Positions 17,284-25,602 of a stretch of DNA of 64,000 nt are shown piece after piece. Within the stretch, counting starts at the first letter, position 1. Every line of letters begins with the position of its first letter. Made by a program: the position numbers and the translations under genes. The notes under the pieces were generated by a model. The model was not told the DNA's origin and did no database searches. It was given only the letters and a program-made list of their open reading frames with translations. The DNA comes from Pedobacter roseus (lineage in GTDB: Bacteria; Bacteroidota; Bacteroidia; Sphingobacteriales; Sphingobacteriaceae), in NCBI RefSeq assembly GCF_014395225.1, contig NZ_CP060723.1, forward strand, positions 5,022,001-5,086,000, read 5' to 3'.

Positions 17284-18306
17284 ATGCGTTCATTTTTCAT
17301 TAATGTTCTAGAACATTATATTCCTGCATCCCAAGGAAATTTTACAGACCATCCAATAGCTGATTTATTACGAAATAGTTTTCGGAAATCAATAAAAGAT
17401 ATTATTGAAGAGTCAGACAAATATATTTTCAAAGGTTCTGCTGGCCAAAGCCGTTGGGTTGCCTGCCCTTGGGTTGCCATACTCGATGTACTTGTAACTA
17501 AAAGCACCCAAGATGGATATTATCCTGTTTATATATTTAGAGAAGATATGACCGGCTTTTATTTAACACTAAATCAAGGCGTTACAAGAGTCAAACAAGA
17601 GATTAAAAAGGGTTATAGAAATGTTTTGAAAAAGCGTGCAGATTCTTTAAGAACGCAAATAAATTATGACGCTCAATTATTTTCCTCAGAAAATATTGAT
17701 TTAAGAAAGGGAAAAAACACCAAAAGCCATTTGCCAGGAGACTACGAGGCTGGAAATATCATTTCTAAATTTTATAGCTTCGCTAATGTTCCTCAAGAAG
17801 ATGAATTGGTTAGGGACTTAAAACTCATGTTATCCATATACTCCGAACTGGTAGCCACTAAAAATTTAACCTCTACCGCCCAAGAAGAAAAAGATGTAGT
17901 AGAGGAAATTAATAATTCTGAGAGAACCCCAACACAAAAGCAAAGACTAATCGACGCCAGATTAGGCCAAGGCAAATTCAGAAAAAGTGTTGTTAGCATT
18001 GAGAAAAGTTGTAGAATCACAGGGACTTCTGATATCGCTTTCTTAATTGCTAGTCACATCAAACCCTGGAGCAAATCGAACGATACAGAAAAACTTGATG
18101 GAAATAACGGCCTACTTTTAAGCCCTCATGTTGATAAACTTTTTGATAAAGGTTTTATAAGCTTTAGTGATAACGGTGAAGTTCTAATCAAGGATGAGGC
18201 AAAAGATATTTTTAAAAATTGGAATCTTCAAGAGACCAATGTCGGAAGTTTCAATAAAAAGCAGCAGGAATATTTAGCCTACCATAGAAAGCAATATCGG
18301 TTTTAA
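17284..18306 (+). CDS. MrcB_N-HNH fusion restriction endonuclease
   Basis: The 340-aa protein has an N-terminal domain like MrcB_N/DUF3578 (VAILDVLVTKSTQDGYYPVYIFREDMTGFYLTLNQGV at about 64-100), a family that in McrB recognises modified DNA. Its C-terminal HNH nuclease is of the HNH_2 type: GQGKFRKSVVSIEKSCRITG, then ASHIKPWSKSNDTEKLDGNNGLLLSPHVDKLFDKGFISF. The His of SHIKPW and the Asn/His of NGLLLSPHVD are the catalytic-type residues. It probably cuts modified foreign DNA. It converges on the Hachiman-like operon and forms a defence island with it. Confidence 0.8.
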   Translation: MRSFFINVLEHYIPASQGNFTDHPIADLLRNSFRKSIKDIIEESDKYIFKGSAGQSRWVACPWVAILDVLVTKSTQDGYYPVYIFREDMTGFYLTLNQGVTRVKQEIKKGYRNVLKKRADSLRTQINYDAQLFSSENIDLRKGKNTKSHLPGDYEAGNIISKFYSFANVPQEDELVRDLKLMLSIYSELVATKNLTSTAQEEKDVVEEINNSERTPTQKQRLIDARLGQGKFRKSVVSIEKSCRITGTSDIAFLIASHIKPWSKSNDTEKLDGNNGLLLSPHVDKLFDKGFISFSDNGEVLIKDEAKDIFKNWNLQETNVGSFNKKQQEYLAYHRKQYRF

Positions 18307-18489
18307 GTTTATTAAAAATTTCATACTAGAATCTATATATACTAACACCTATATTGCCTTCAATCTTGTTTTCAGACGCTTAAAATGAACCAAGTGGTCA
18401 CTTTAAAGCGAAATCTAGTGACCAATTTAGGCCAAAGAGATGGCCACGATAGCTGAAAACCAGTGGCTACTTTTAGCGCTCCCAATATT

Positions 18490-21400
18490 TCACAGGAATA
18501 GTTCATGTATCTGGGTTCTTAATAGATAGGGATATTGGACTTTATGCCTAAGTTTTTGCTCTGAATTGAGTCCTTCCCGAATTAAGCTTGCCAGTGCACG
18601 CAATATATACGGGATATCCTTTGCAGAACCCTCATTGTCAATTGTCTGCTCTCTGATCACCAGCGCTATCACTCCAAAAATAAAGCTGATATTTGGAACA
18701 AGTTTGAGGCAAAAGTTGCGTGCCCTGTCTAGATTGTCCTCTGCCCTTGAGGTGATCAAGTTCTGTATGGAAACATAATTTTCACCTTGAATATAAGCCA
18801 GTAAAATAGGCTCTATAGCGGTAAGCTTTTCAAAAATTTTTTCCTGATCGGCATGCGTGACCGGAATATCGAGCGCTTTTGCCAGTTGCCCATAAATGGC
18901 AGTACCTGTAAAAAACCGAAATATACGCCCCTGCTCTTCACAGAGCCAGTTCATTACCAGAACAATGATTTCTTCCAGGGAAAATTCCGCTAACACATCT
19001 ATTCCGGTATCGTCTACAAAATTACCAATCTGGATCACAAATTGTGGCTCGAGTCCCATTTTTAAACTCACGCGACGGACCCAGTCTTTGTTCATTACCT
19101 CGCCTTCGATTTCTGTTTTAATCTCGACCAGCCGCTGAACCTTTTGATCATAGGATTGCTCCTGGTTTGCTTGTATTGCCTTGTATCGGCCAAAGGACTT
19201 TTGAAATATTGTATTGATCGAGGTTTCTGTATCCGGGACCAGGCTAAGCCTGAATATAACATTTTTCTGTTCTGCACTTAACTCCTGACTGCTTGTGGCC
19301 AGCTTATCCAAAAGGCCGGTCAAGGGATCGCTGATAACCAAACACTGGTCACTGTTGGAGAATACCTTTTCCCTGAGCTCCCACCATTTGGAGGAAAGGG
19401 TATTTTCCTTGAACTGAACAATCTGCCCGGGTATAAGCAGTACCATGCCCTGAGCGGATGATCCCGCCCTGCCCGCACGTCCTGCCGCGTTGAGGATTTC
19501 CTGGGGGTCGATCGTTTCGCGGTATCCCGAATCTTCGTCAAAACGGTCATCTCCGGCCATGATCACAACTTCAGCTGGAAGGTTAATTCCCTGTGCTAAT
19601 GTTGCGGTTGCGACAACAACATTGATTCCGTCCGGACGTTTAAAATAGATCTCATTGAGTCTGCGCTCAATGGGTAACAGATTACCATGGTGCACAGCTG
19701 TCCTACCGCTGGAGATGAAGGAAAAGCCGATATCCCCCAGTTCCGATTCCAGAGCCTCAAAAAGCTGGGGATAACGGTTTCTCAGATCGGATACTATAAA
19801 TGGCGCATCCGCCAGCTTCGCCGATATCTTTCTGGAGGTACTTTTTGCAATTTTCGGATCATCCACAAATACCAGAGTCTTGATCCCCTGACCAGCAAAA
19901 TAGACCGCAAATTCTGCGGCTACTTCATTGCGGTTGCTTGTTAAGTTCCATTGAGCATTTGCGCTCAAGGAGATCTTGTTGGCTAAAATGCTGTTAATAT
20001 AATAATCTTCACTAGATTTTGAGTCCCATTTATTTCTCAGACTGAAAAATGTGAAGGGGCTCGCTGTTAAAGCTCTTTTAACAATCGCACCTGGGCTGGC
20101 ATTGGTACTTTCCTTCTGGGACTTCTTCAGAAATGCATGAAGTTCAGAAAGTTCCTTTTCTTGGTACATCAAACAACTGTGCAGCTGACGGGTCGGTTTC
20201 CATGAGGAGTCGAATACCACACACTCTCTGCCTGTAACAGAGGCGACCCATCTTGCGATTTCCGGTCCGTTCTCCACCATTGCAGATATTAGCAGGTAGT
20301 CCGCCTGCGGAGCTTCGGCAAAAAGCCTCAGCAAACAGAACATGGCATCAATGCTTCTTCTATCCTTTTTTTCCTCGCGCCCGTGCAGAAGATGGAATTC
20401 ATCAAAAATGACCAGGCCTACATCTTCAAAATCGTCGGCGTTCACGCTAATAAGTGTCAAACATTTTTCAGGTGTCATGACGGCGATTTTCGGTAACTGG
20501 CCCTCCTCAACATCTGTATATTCAAGATCAAATTCCATGAGATTCTCTGGGATAAGTCCCTCAAATATTCTCAATAGGTTACTGTTAGCCTGATCTTCGA
20601 GCGCATGGGTGGGCACCAGATAAATAATGCGCTTCCCAGCGAGCAGAGTCGATGCGATTTTCAGTTCAGCAAGGGTACTTTTGCCCGCACCGGTTGGAAA
20701 GGTCAGTACCGCTGAACAACCTGGATTGAGAAAATTGGTTTTTACTGCATCGAAGTGGTTCTCCCATAAATAGGGTCTTTCTCCTGCAATTCGGGCAAGA
20801 AATGCAGTCCAGAGTTCCGGATCGGTGTCAATCGGCGGAGGAACTTTCACTATACCCCTGAGTAAAAGATCATTGCTCAGAATATTTAGAAGTTTTGCCA
20901 AATGATATGGTCCGGCATATAAACTGTCATTGTTGTACAATTCCCGATAACCCGGTATAAACACGGCCAGCTGGATCACCTTTTCAAAAAAAGCAGTATT
21001 ATCATTCACATATTCGGGCTCCAAGAGTTCTCTTGCCAGATCTTTTACCCCATCAAGCAGGCATTCCCAGAGATAGTCTATTGCTTCCTGCTCCAGATCG
21101 TCCGCACCGTAGGCCTTCTGGGAAACGGTCAGGTTTACAATATGTTGCATTTCACCCTTGGCCAGATGTATAATTGCCTTCATCAGAACAGAGGCTATGT
21201 CATCATGGATGGACGCCTGCATCGCAAACCGTGAGACCTCTGCTGCATCGGCCGGACTGTTTCCGATAAGGAACAGTACCATAGAGGAAATCGCTTCAGG
21301 AATCTGGTCCCGATCGAATTCCGTGACGCTGGCGTCCAAATCGGTGTAATCACGGATCTGCAGCAATAAATATCTTGCCGTGGCAGCGACGAATGCTACC

Positions 21401-21642
21401 GCCCTTTTGCTTTCAATTTCCGGGACATTGACTACAAGTGTTTCTAAATTATTCGCCAGAGTCCGAAGCATATTAGTGCTTTCCAAAAATGAACCGTCTG
21501 TTTGATTTATCAGGGATAAATTATTCCTTACAGAAATGATTTCTGCATAAATTTTAGTTAGCTCCTGGGGCAACCTGGAGATATCTATGTTACCCACCCT
21601 TGGGATGGACCTGATATTTTCTTCAGTTATAGAATTGTACAT
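18490..21642 (-). CDS. hamB: HamB-like DEAD/DEAH-box helicase of a Hachiman-type system
   Basis: The 1050-aa superfamily-2 helicase has Walker A TFPTGAGKSTLAE (about 315-325), DEFHLLHG as motif II (about 410-417), SAMVENGPEIARWV near motif III, and motif VI NAAGRAGRAGS (about 715-725), the Ski2/Brr2-like arrangement. A ~250-residue helical N-terminal region and a ~250-residue C-terminal region flank the motor. It starts two bases after the stop of the HamA-like gene and ends the operon. HamB in characterised Hachiman systems senses damaged or invading DNA and releases the HamA nuclease; that role is inferred here from domain make-up and gene order. Confidence 0.75.
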   Translation of the reverse strand: MYNSITEENIRSIPRVGNIDISRLPQELTKIYAEIISVRNNLSLINQTDGSFLESTNMLRTLANNLETLVVNVPEIESKRAVAFVAATARYLLLQIRDYTDLDASVTEFDRDQIPEAISSMVLFLIGNSPADAAEVSRFAMQASIHDDIASVLMKAIIHLAKGEMQHIVNLTVSQKAYGADDLEQEAIDYLWECLLDGVKDLARELLEPEYVNDNTAFFEKVIQLAVFIPGYRELYNNDSLYAGPYHLAKLLNILSNDLLLRGIVKVPPPIDTDPELWTAFLARIAGERPYLWENHFDAVKTNFLNPGCSAVLTFPTGAGKSTLAELKIASTLLAGKRIIYLVPTHALEDQANSNLLRIFEGLIPENLMEFDLEYTDVEEGQLPKIAVMTPEKCLTLISVNADDFEDVGLVIFDEFHLLHGREEKKDRRSIDAMFCLLRLFAEAPQADYLLISAMVENGPEIARWVASVTGRECVVFDSSWKPTRQLHSCLMYQEKELSELHAFLKKSQKESTNASPGAIVKRALTASPFTFFSLRNKWDSKSSEDYYINSILANKISLSANAQWNLTSNRNEVAAEFAVYFAGQGIKTLVFVDDPKIAKSTSRKISAKLADAPFIVSDLRNRYPQLFEALESELGDIGFSFISSGRTAVHHGNLLPIERRLNEIYFKRPDGINVVVATATLAQGINLPAEVVIMAGDDRFDEDSGYRETIDPQEILNAAGRAGRAGSSAQGMVLLIPGQIVQFKENTLSSKWWELREKVFSNSDQCLVISDPLTGLLDKLATSSQELSAEQKNVIFRLSLVPDTETSINTIFQKSFGRYKAIQANQEQSYDQKVQRLVEIKTEIEGEVMNKDWVRRVSLKMGLEPQFVIQIGNFVDDTGIDVLAEFSLEEIIVLVMNWLCEEQGRIFRFFTGTAIYGQLAKALDIPVTHADQEKIFEKLTAIEPILLAYIQGENYVSIQNLITSRAEDNLDRARNFCLKLVPNISFIFGVIALVIREQTIDNEGSAKDIPYILRALASLIREGLNSEQKLRHKVQYPYLLRTQIHELFL

Positions 21643-21643
21643 G

Positions 21644-22435
21644 TCAACTTTTTAGCGTTAGGAGAAAAGCGGAAACCTGGGGACAGAAATCCTCCATCCA
21701 CTGACGGATGTCAGCCTGATAGAAAGTGAGGCTATTTCTGCGTTGCACATCGTTCCCCGTTACCGTAAGTTCATAGTCTTTGAATAATTTGCGGCGCCAC
21801 AGCGGCTTATTGGTTACTCTGTCAGGCGTTATCGCTACTCGGTATTTTCGGATTTCGTTTCTGTAAATGTCTGCGCTGATCGTGGACAAAAGCTTATCAC
21901 GGTCAAGATGCTGCAGCATATAAGTCACCCTACCCACCAGTTGATTGTTACGGGTCCCCTTTTCAAATTCTTTGAAGTCGGGCCAGACCAACAGTCTTAC
22001 TGTTTCCCTTGGATTACTGGTGTATTTATCTTCTGATATAATGATATGCTCGAGTTCATCATCATCCTTTAGGATTACTGCCACACCATCTATGCCATGC
22101 TGGGCCGGCGCGTCATGGGGTAGCTGAACAAAAAATTTCTTTCCTACATTTTCACGGTTTATGGCGATCCAATTGATCATTTGATACACCCATCCGTCTC
22201 TTTTGTATCGGTCCTCATCAGTGGCCCAGTTCAGGCGAGTGATCGCCAGGTCGATAGCGGTATCATTGTTCGGCGGCACGAAACCTGCTTTAGAGGCTAG
22301 GATCTGCTGAACGTGCAGATGATTTCCGAGCATCAGATAAGCGACGTGCTGGGCGAGCAAGGCCTCGTTTTCCACTTCCAGTTCTACCTCATTGTGAAGT
22401 GGTGAATAATCGATATGGATAAGTTTGACAGGCAT
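21644..22435 (-). CDS. hamA: HamA-like DUF1837 nuclease of a Hachiman-type system
   Basis: The 263-aa protein resembles the DUF1837/HamA family. HGIDGVAVILKDDDELEHIIISEDKYT at about 112-138 carries a PD-(D/E)xK-type pattern, Asp in GIDG and E-x-K in SEDKYT, and TRLNWATDEDRYKRDG and the helical RNNQLVGRVTYMLQHL region follow the family layout. In Hachiman the nuclease is held by the helicase and degrades DNA when released. It sits 24 bp after the HEPN-like gene and 1 bp before the helicase gene. The alternative is the related AbpA/AbpB-type pair, which has a similar layout; a family search would separate them. Confidence 0.7.
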   Translation of the reverse strand: MPVKLIHIDYSPLHNEVELEVENEALLAQHVAYLMLGNHLHVQQILASKAGFVPPNNDTAIDLAITRLNWATDEDRYKRDGWVYQMINWIAINRENVGKKFFVQLPHDAPAQHGIDGVAVILKDDDELEHIIISEDKYTSNPRETVRLLVWPDFKEFEKGTRNNQLVGRVTYMLQHLDRDKLLSTISADIYRNEIRKYRVAITPDRVTNKPLWRRKLFKDYELTVTGNDVQRRNSLTFYQADIRQWMEDFCPQVSAFLLTLKS

Positions 22436-22459
22436 TGCTTGATGATTGGTTAATAATGC

Positions 22460-22906
22460 TTATAGGGTTGCCAGTCTTGAGATGAGAGTCTGCATTTCGG
22501 CAATAATAGTGTTGACTTCCTGTTCATTGGCAGGATAACTGTCGGCTGTATGTAGATGCATATTTCTCAATCTTGCTATTGAATGCTGATATCTCGAACG
22601 CTCAGACGGAGATAATGTAGCTAAATGTTGTAAATTATGATTGGTCAGTTGCACCAGATACTGTCCAATGGAATTGGCGTTGTTTTTTATGTGGTGAAAG
22701 GAGACAAAAGCATTCAGAGTGCAATCCAGTGCCATGGTTGAATGCAGAACTTTCATCAGGTTTCTTCTTCTTGTTGGCGTTATGGAATGTACATCGATCA
22801 CTTGGCGAAGCTCGGCCTTAACCTTGTTTAGATTACCGTTTGATAAGTTGGGATTCGAGTTCAACAAAGCCACAATGGTATTGATTCTGCTTTTCTGATC
22901 ACTCAT
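22460..22906 (-). CDS. Candidate HEPN-type small helical protein
   Basis: The 148-aa protein looks all-helical. It contains RLRNMHLHTADSYP, where Arg114-Asn-x-x-x-His119 fits the RNxxxH catalytic motif of HEPN RNases, with further helices before (NAFVSFHHIKNNANSIGQYLVQL) and after it (EQEVNTIIAEMQTLISRL). HEPN proteins are common RNase effectors in defence loci. Only the short motif and the helical layout support the call. Its start overlaps the end of the upstream gene by 8 bp, so it belongs to the Hachiman-like operon. It is not part of the standard two-gene Hachiman system. Confidence 0.5.
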   Translation of the reverse strand: MSDQKSRINTIVALLNSNPNLSNGNLNKVKAELRQVIDVHSITPTRRRNLMKVLHSTMALDCTLNAFVSFHHIKNNANSIGQYLVQLTNHNLQHLATLSPSERSRYQHSIARLRNMHLHTADSYPANEQEVNTIIAEMQTLISRLATL

Positions 22907-23720
22907 AGATACCTAGTCTAAACTGTAATTCTCTTCTAGTATTGATATTGCCGATGAGCCATCCGAAAAGGCTCGCTAGCCTCATGGGTTTCGAGGGATC
23001 GGATTTACTGGTTGGAAGTTCATTGAGACTTAGACATTTGGGCATAAACCTTTCCTTAAAAACAGGAATTTTATCCTGCATATACAGTTCAGACCTGAGC
23101 ACAAAGTCATAATATGGGGCTAATTCTACCAGGTCAGGCCGCGTCGTGAGTTTTTTGAAACCTACTAGAGATTCCTCAAAGTAGTAAATATTGGACCTCA
23201 CTTTTTCTGTCTTTTGCTCCAGATAGTTATAATAGGAGAGCCTTTCTTCCTCGGCAAAGGGAGTTACCCTTTTCTGACTAAACTCTACCTTTGCGATATA
23301 ATTCAAGTTATTGATCTGGACATTAGACTGGCGCACATAGAGCTGTTTTTGAGTGTGCTTGAATTCTTTCAGGCTATGGGATGGCTTTGTTTCCCTTAAG
23401 ATGGATTTCAGCTTTTTTAGATCACCTGGTTCAACAACTAAGTCGAAGAAATCCCTGTCAAATTGCCCCTTGTACTCCAGCTTCGTATCGGGCTCCAAGA
23501 CGAGGGTCATGACCGTGGTTGCGGGATATGCAATTTTGGCATTCATTAGCCGCAACAACAACTTGTTACTGGAATTCTGCTCCTCAGGCGTTGGAATAAA
23601 AAGTCCCGTCAGTTGTCCGGCATCGGAGAGCAAAATATCGGGTCCGGAATATGCGAAGGGATGGTCGGGATCATCGACCCTGAAATAGGATCTGTCAATT
23701 AACTTTTGAAACTTTAACAT
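22899..23720 (-). CDS. Unknown first gene of the Hachiman-like operon
   Basis: The 273-aa protein begins MLKFQKLIDRSYFRVDDPDHPFAYSGPDILLSDAGQLTGLFIP. It is a mixed alpha/beta soluble protein without signal peptide or membrane segment. The VMTLVLEPDTKLEYKG / FDRDFFDLVVE region could be a nuclease-like core strand pair, but no catalytic triad can be assigned with confidence. NIYYFEESLVGFKKL and PYYDFVLRSELYM are probable helices. It overlaps the HEPN-like gene by 8 bp and is the promoter-proximal gene of the operon. It may be the sensor, or a regulator of the HEPN partner; this is inference from order only. Confidence 0.55.
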   Translation of the reverse strand: MLKFQKLIDRSYFRVDDPDHPFAYSGPDILLSDAGQLTGLFIPTPEEQNSSNKLLLRLMNAKIAYPATTVMTLVLEPDTKLEYKGQFDRDFFDLVVEPGDLKKLKSILRETKPSHSLKEFKHTQKQLYVRQSNVQINNLNYIAKVEFSQKRVTPFAEEERLSYYNYLEQKTEKVRSNIYYFEESLVGFKKLTTRPDLVELAPYYDFVLRSELYMQDKIPVFKERFMPKCLSLNELPTSKSDPSKPMRLASLFGWLIGNINTRRELQFRLGIYE

Positions 23721-23966
23721 GAGTGCGGCAATTTATGCTAATCTAAACTATTTAGTGAATTTTACCAAAACCAAGTGAATATTGATACCTCTTATCGTAT
23801 TGGTTGCTGTGGGTACCCAAATCTACGCCAAGATATAAAGACAGAACGGGCCACTTTAAAGTTAGCGAATCGGGCCTACGCCTTCCAAAACACTATTAAT
23901 CAGATAGTTATTTAAATAAAACTTTCCCTAGCATCATCTAGATGGATGGAGCTGAAGTTTACAAAC

Positions 23967-24491
23967 TTACTTTGCCAAGCTGTGCTTTGTTCCACGCCAC
24001 TCCCATGGTGCTACCGCATCAGCCTCTTGCCATAAACCTACTTTATTTTTCCTTGCGGTAATTTCCAACTGCGCATACAGCGGATCGCTTGAATATTTTT
24101 TAAAATGCCAGGCCATACCCAGTTTAACCATTTCCTGATTAATTACTTGTTTTTTATCGTTAATTACTACGGCGATCAATCTTTTATAACGGTCGTATTT
24201 TTGGCCCTGAACGGTTACCATTTGCCCGAAACACAGGTCGGAAAGGGCTTGTTTGGCTTTGGCACCAAAAGGCTGGTGGCCACGTTTCTCAGGACAATCG
24301 ATATGTGCCAAACGGATTTTAATGGGCTGGTCCTGATATAATACCTCCATGGTATCGCCATCTAAAATCCGGATGACTCTGGCTGTAAAAACCAGATTAC
24401 TATAATTGATGTCTTTATTTCCAGCTGGCTGGATAAAGCAAGACTGAAGCGTGAGCAACAACAGCAGCAGGCTTACTTTTCCCAGCCGCAT
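23967..24491 (-). CDS. Secreted thermonuclease-family (SNase) lipoprotein
   Basis: The 174-aa protein has a signal peptide with lipobox LQSC (Cys18), then the staphylococcal-nuclease fold: VIRILDGDTMEVLYQDQPIKIRLAHIDCPEKRG with the catalytic-type Asp and Arg (DGD, IRLAHID), KYDRYKRLIAVV with the second Arg region, and NQEMVKLGMAWHFKKYSSDPLYAQLEITARKNKVGLWQ. It probably hydrolyses extracellular or periplasmic nucleic acid. It overlaps the upstream 70-aa gene by 19 bp and is last in a five-gene minus-strand run. Confidence 0.9.
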   Translation of the reverse strand: MRLGKVSLLLLLLTLQSCFIQPAGNKDINYSNLVFTARVIRILDGDTMEVLYQDQPIKIRLAHIDCPEKRGHQPFGAKAKQALSDLCFGQMVTVQGQKYDRYKRLIAVVINDKKQVINQEMVKLGMAWHFKKYSSDPLYAQLEITARKNKVGLWQEADAVAPWEWRGTKHSLAK

Positions 24492-24685
24492 AATGTTTTG
24501 CCGTCTTTTTTGGCTTTTTCGATATCCACTTTTACAATTTTATAAGTACAGTTACTTAAACCACGACAATCGGAAGTGTTGTGGTATTTTTTAGCGCCGG
24601 GACTGTTGCAGATATATACGGTTGTACTTTCTTTGCAGGTAATCATGTTAGCAAAGAAGAAGATGAGTAAGGAGAGTGTTTTCAT
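24473..24685 (-). CDS. Small secreted cysteine-containing protein
   Basis: The 70-aa protein has an N-terminal signal (KTLSLLIFFFANMITC) and a compact domain YICNSPGAKKYHNTSDCRGLSNCTYKIVKVDIEKAKKDGKTLCGWE with cysteines that could pair or bind metal. The pattern CNS-GAKKYH-CRGLSNC-LCGW recurs in short Bacteroidota proteins that I have seen next to SNase-type nucleases, in line with the overlap with the SNase gene here. Function is unknown. Confidence 0.6.
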   Translation of the reverse strand: MKTLSLLIFFFANMITCKESTTVYICNSPGAKKYHNTSDCRGLSNCTYKIVKVDIEKAKKDGKTLCGWEK

Positions 24686-24744
24686 GATGAGGGGATGATT
24701 TGAGAAAAATAAATGGATATTTAATTGTAATAATAATAATTTAG

Positions 24745-25590
24745 CTATTCAATAATCCGCTGTATAACAGGGCCTAATGCAGCCGGCAGATCATTTGTTA
24801 GTAAATCAAATTTCTTCACTTTCATTGCTTTAAACCAATCGCTCCAATACTGTTTGATCACATCTTCTTCGTAAGGGTTATTAACAGATGGGTTAATACC
24901 TAAAACAATAATTTCAAGTTCTTTTAAATTATAAGGAAAAGCAATAAACCCAAGGTTATTTTTCTTCATAATACTTTGGTAATCTGCAGTTGTGAGCTTT
25001 TTAAAACTCAGAAACTCTGGGGTGATGTAAGAACTTTTGCCTCCTACCTGCATAATACTGGCTTTATGATACATGTAACCATCGGTTAGTATTACTAAAA
25101 TATTCCGATGGGCTGGTTTAATGCAATACAGCTGTACATTGCTTTTAAAAAACCTCCAGATATCGGAACCAACATAATTATGGTCTCTAATAGCGCTCTG
25201 GTAAATTTTAGCAGGATTATCGGCATAAACCTTATCTATACTCAGAAAATCCTTTTTACTGGTTTTGGGGTTAAAATCGACTTTTAACTGTTCACTAAGC
25301 TGATTAATATTGGGGATATTGGGCAGGGGATTAAAGAAAACCTGCATCTGGTCTTTTAACAGGAGCATCTTTTTTCCCCTTACATGGTTAGTAAATGCTT
25401 TTTGTACTGATTTTATATATTGCAGATCGCGCTGGTAAATCCCGGGATTCTTTTTAGGATCTATCCGATCCGATAAATCCAGTAAAAAGCTGATGTTGAG
25501 GTTCTGTTTTGGTTGCTGGGCTTTACCCTCTTTCACAAAAGCAGCTGTAATTAAGAGCGGCAGTAATATGTGTAGTAATGTGTGCTTCAT
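24745..25590 (-). CDS. Periplasmic vWA-like protein
   Basis: The 281-aa protein has a signal peptide ending near KEGKAQ. The mature part starts LNISFLLDLSDRIDPKKNPG, a MIDAS-like strand (D-x-S), followed by helices and NILVILTDGYMYHK, the counterpart of the LTDG strand of vWA domains. It is therefore probably a periplasmic metal-dependent binding protein. It starts 12 bp after the coiled-coil membrane gene. The Ter/tubulin operon opens with another envelope vWA-like protein, and both units share the palindromic promoter. Confidence 0.6.
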   Translation of the reverse strand: MKHTLLHILLPLLITAAFVKEGKAQQPKQNLNISFLLDLSDRIDPKKNPGIYQRDLQYIKSVQKAFTNHVRGKKMLLLKDQMQVFFNPLPNIPNINQLSEQLKVDFNPKTSKKDFLSIDKVYADNPAKIYQSAIRDHNYVGSDIWRFFKSNVQLYCIKPAHRNILVILTDGYMYHKASIMQVGGKSSYITPEFLSFKKLTTADYQSIMKKNNLGFIAFPYNLKELEIIVLGINPSVNNPYEEDVIKQYWSDWFKAMKVKKFDLLTNDLPAALGPVIQRIIE

Positions 25591-25602
25591 GATGCCTGGT
25601 GG

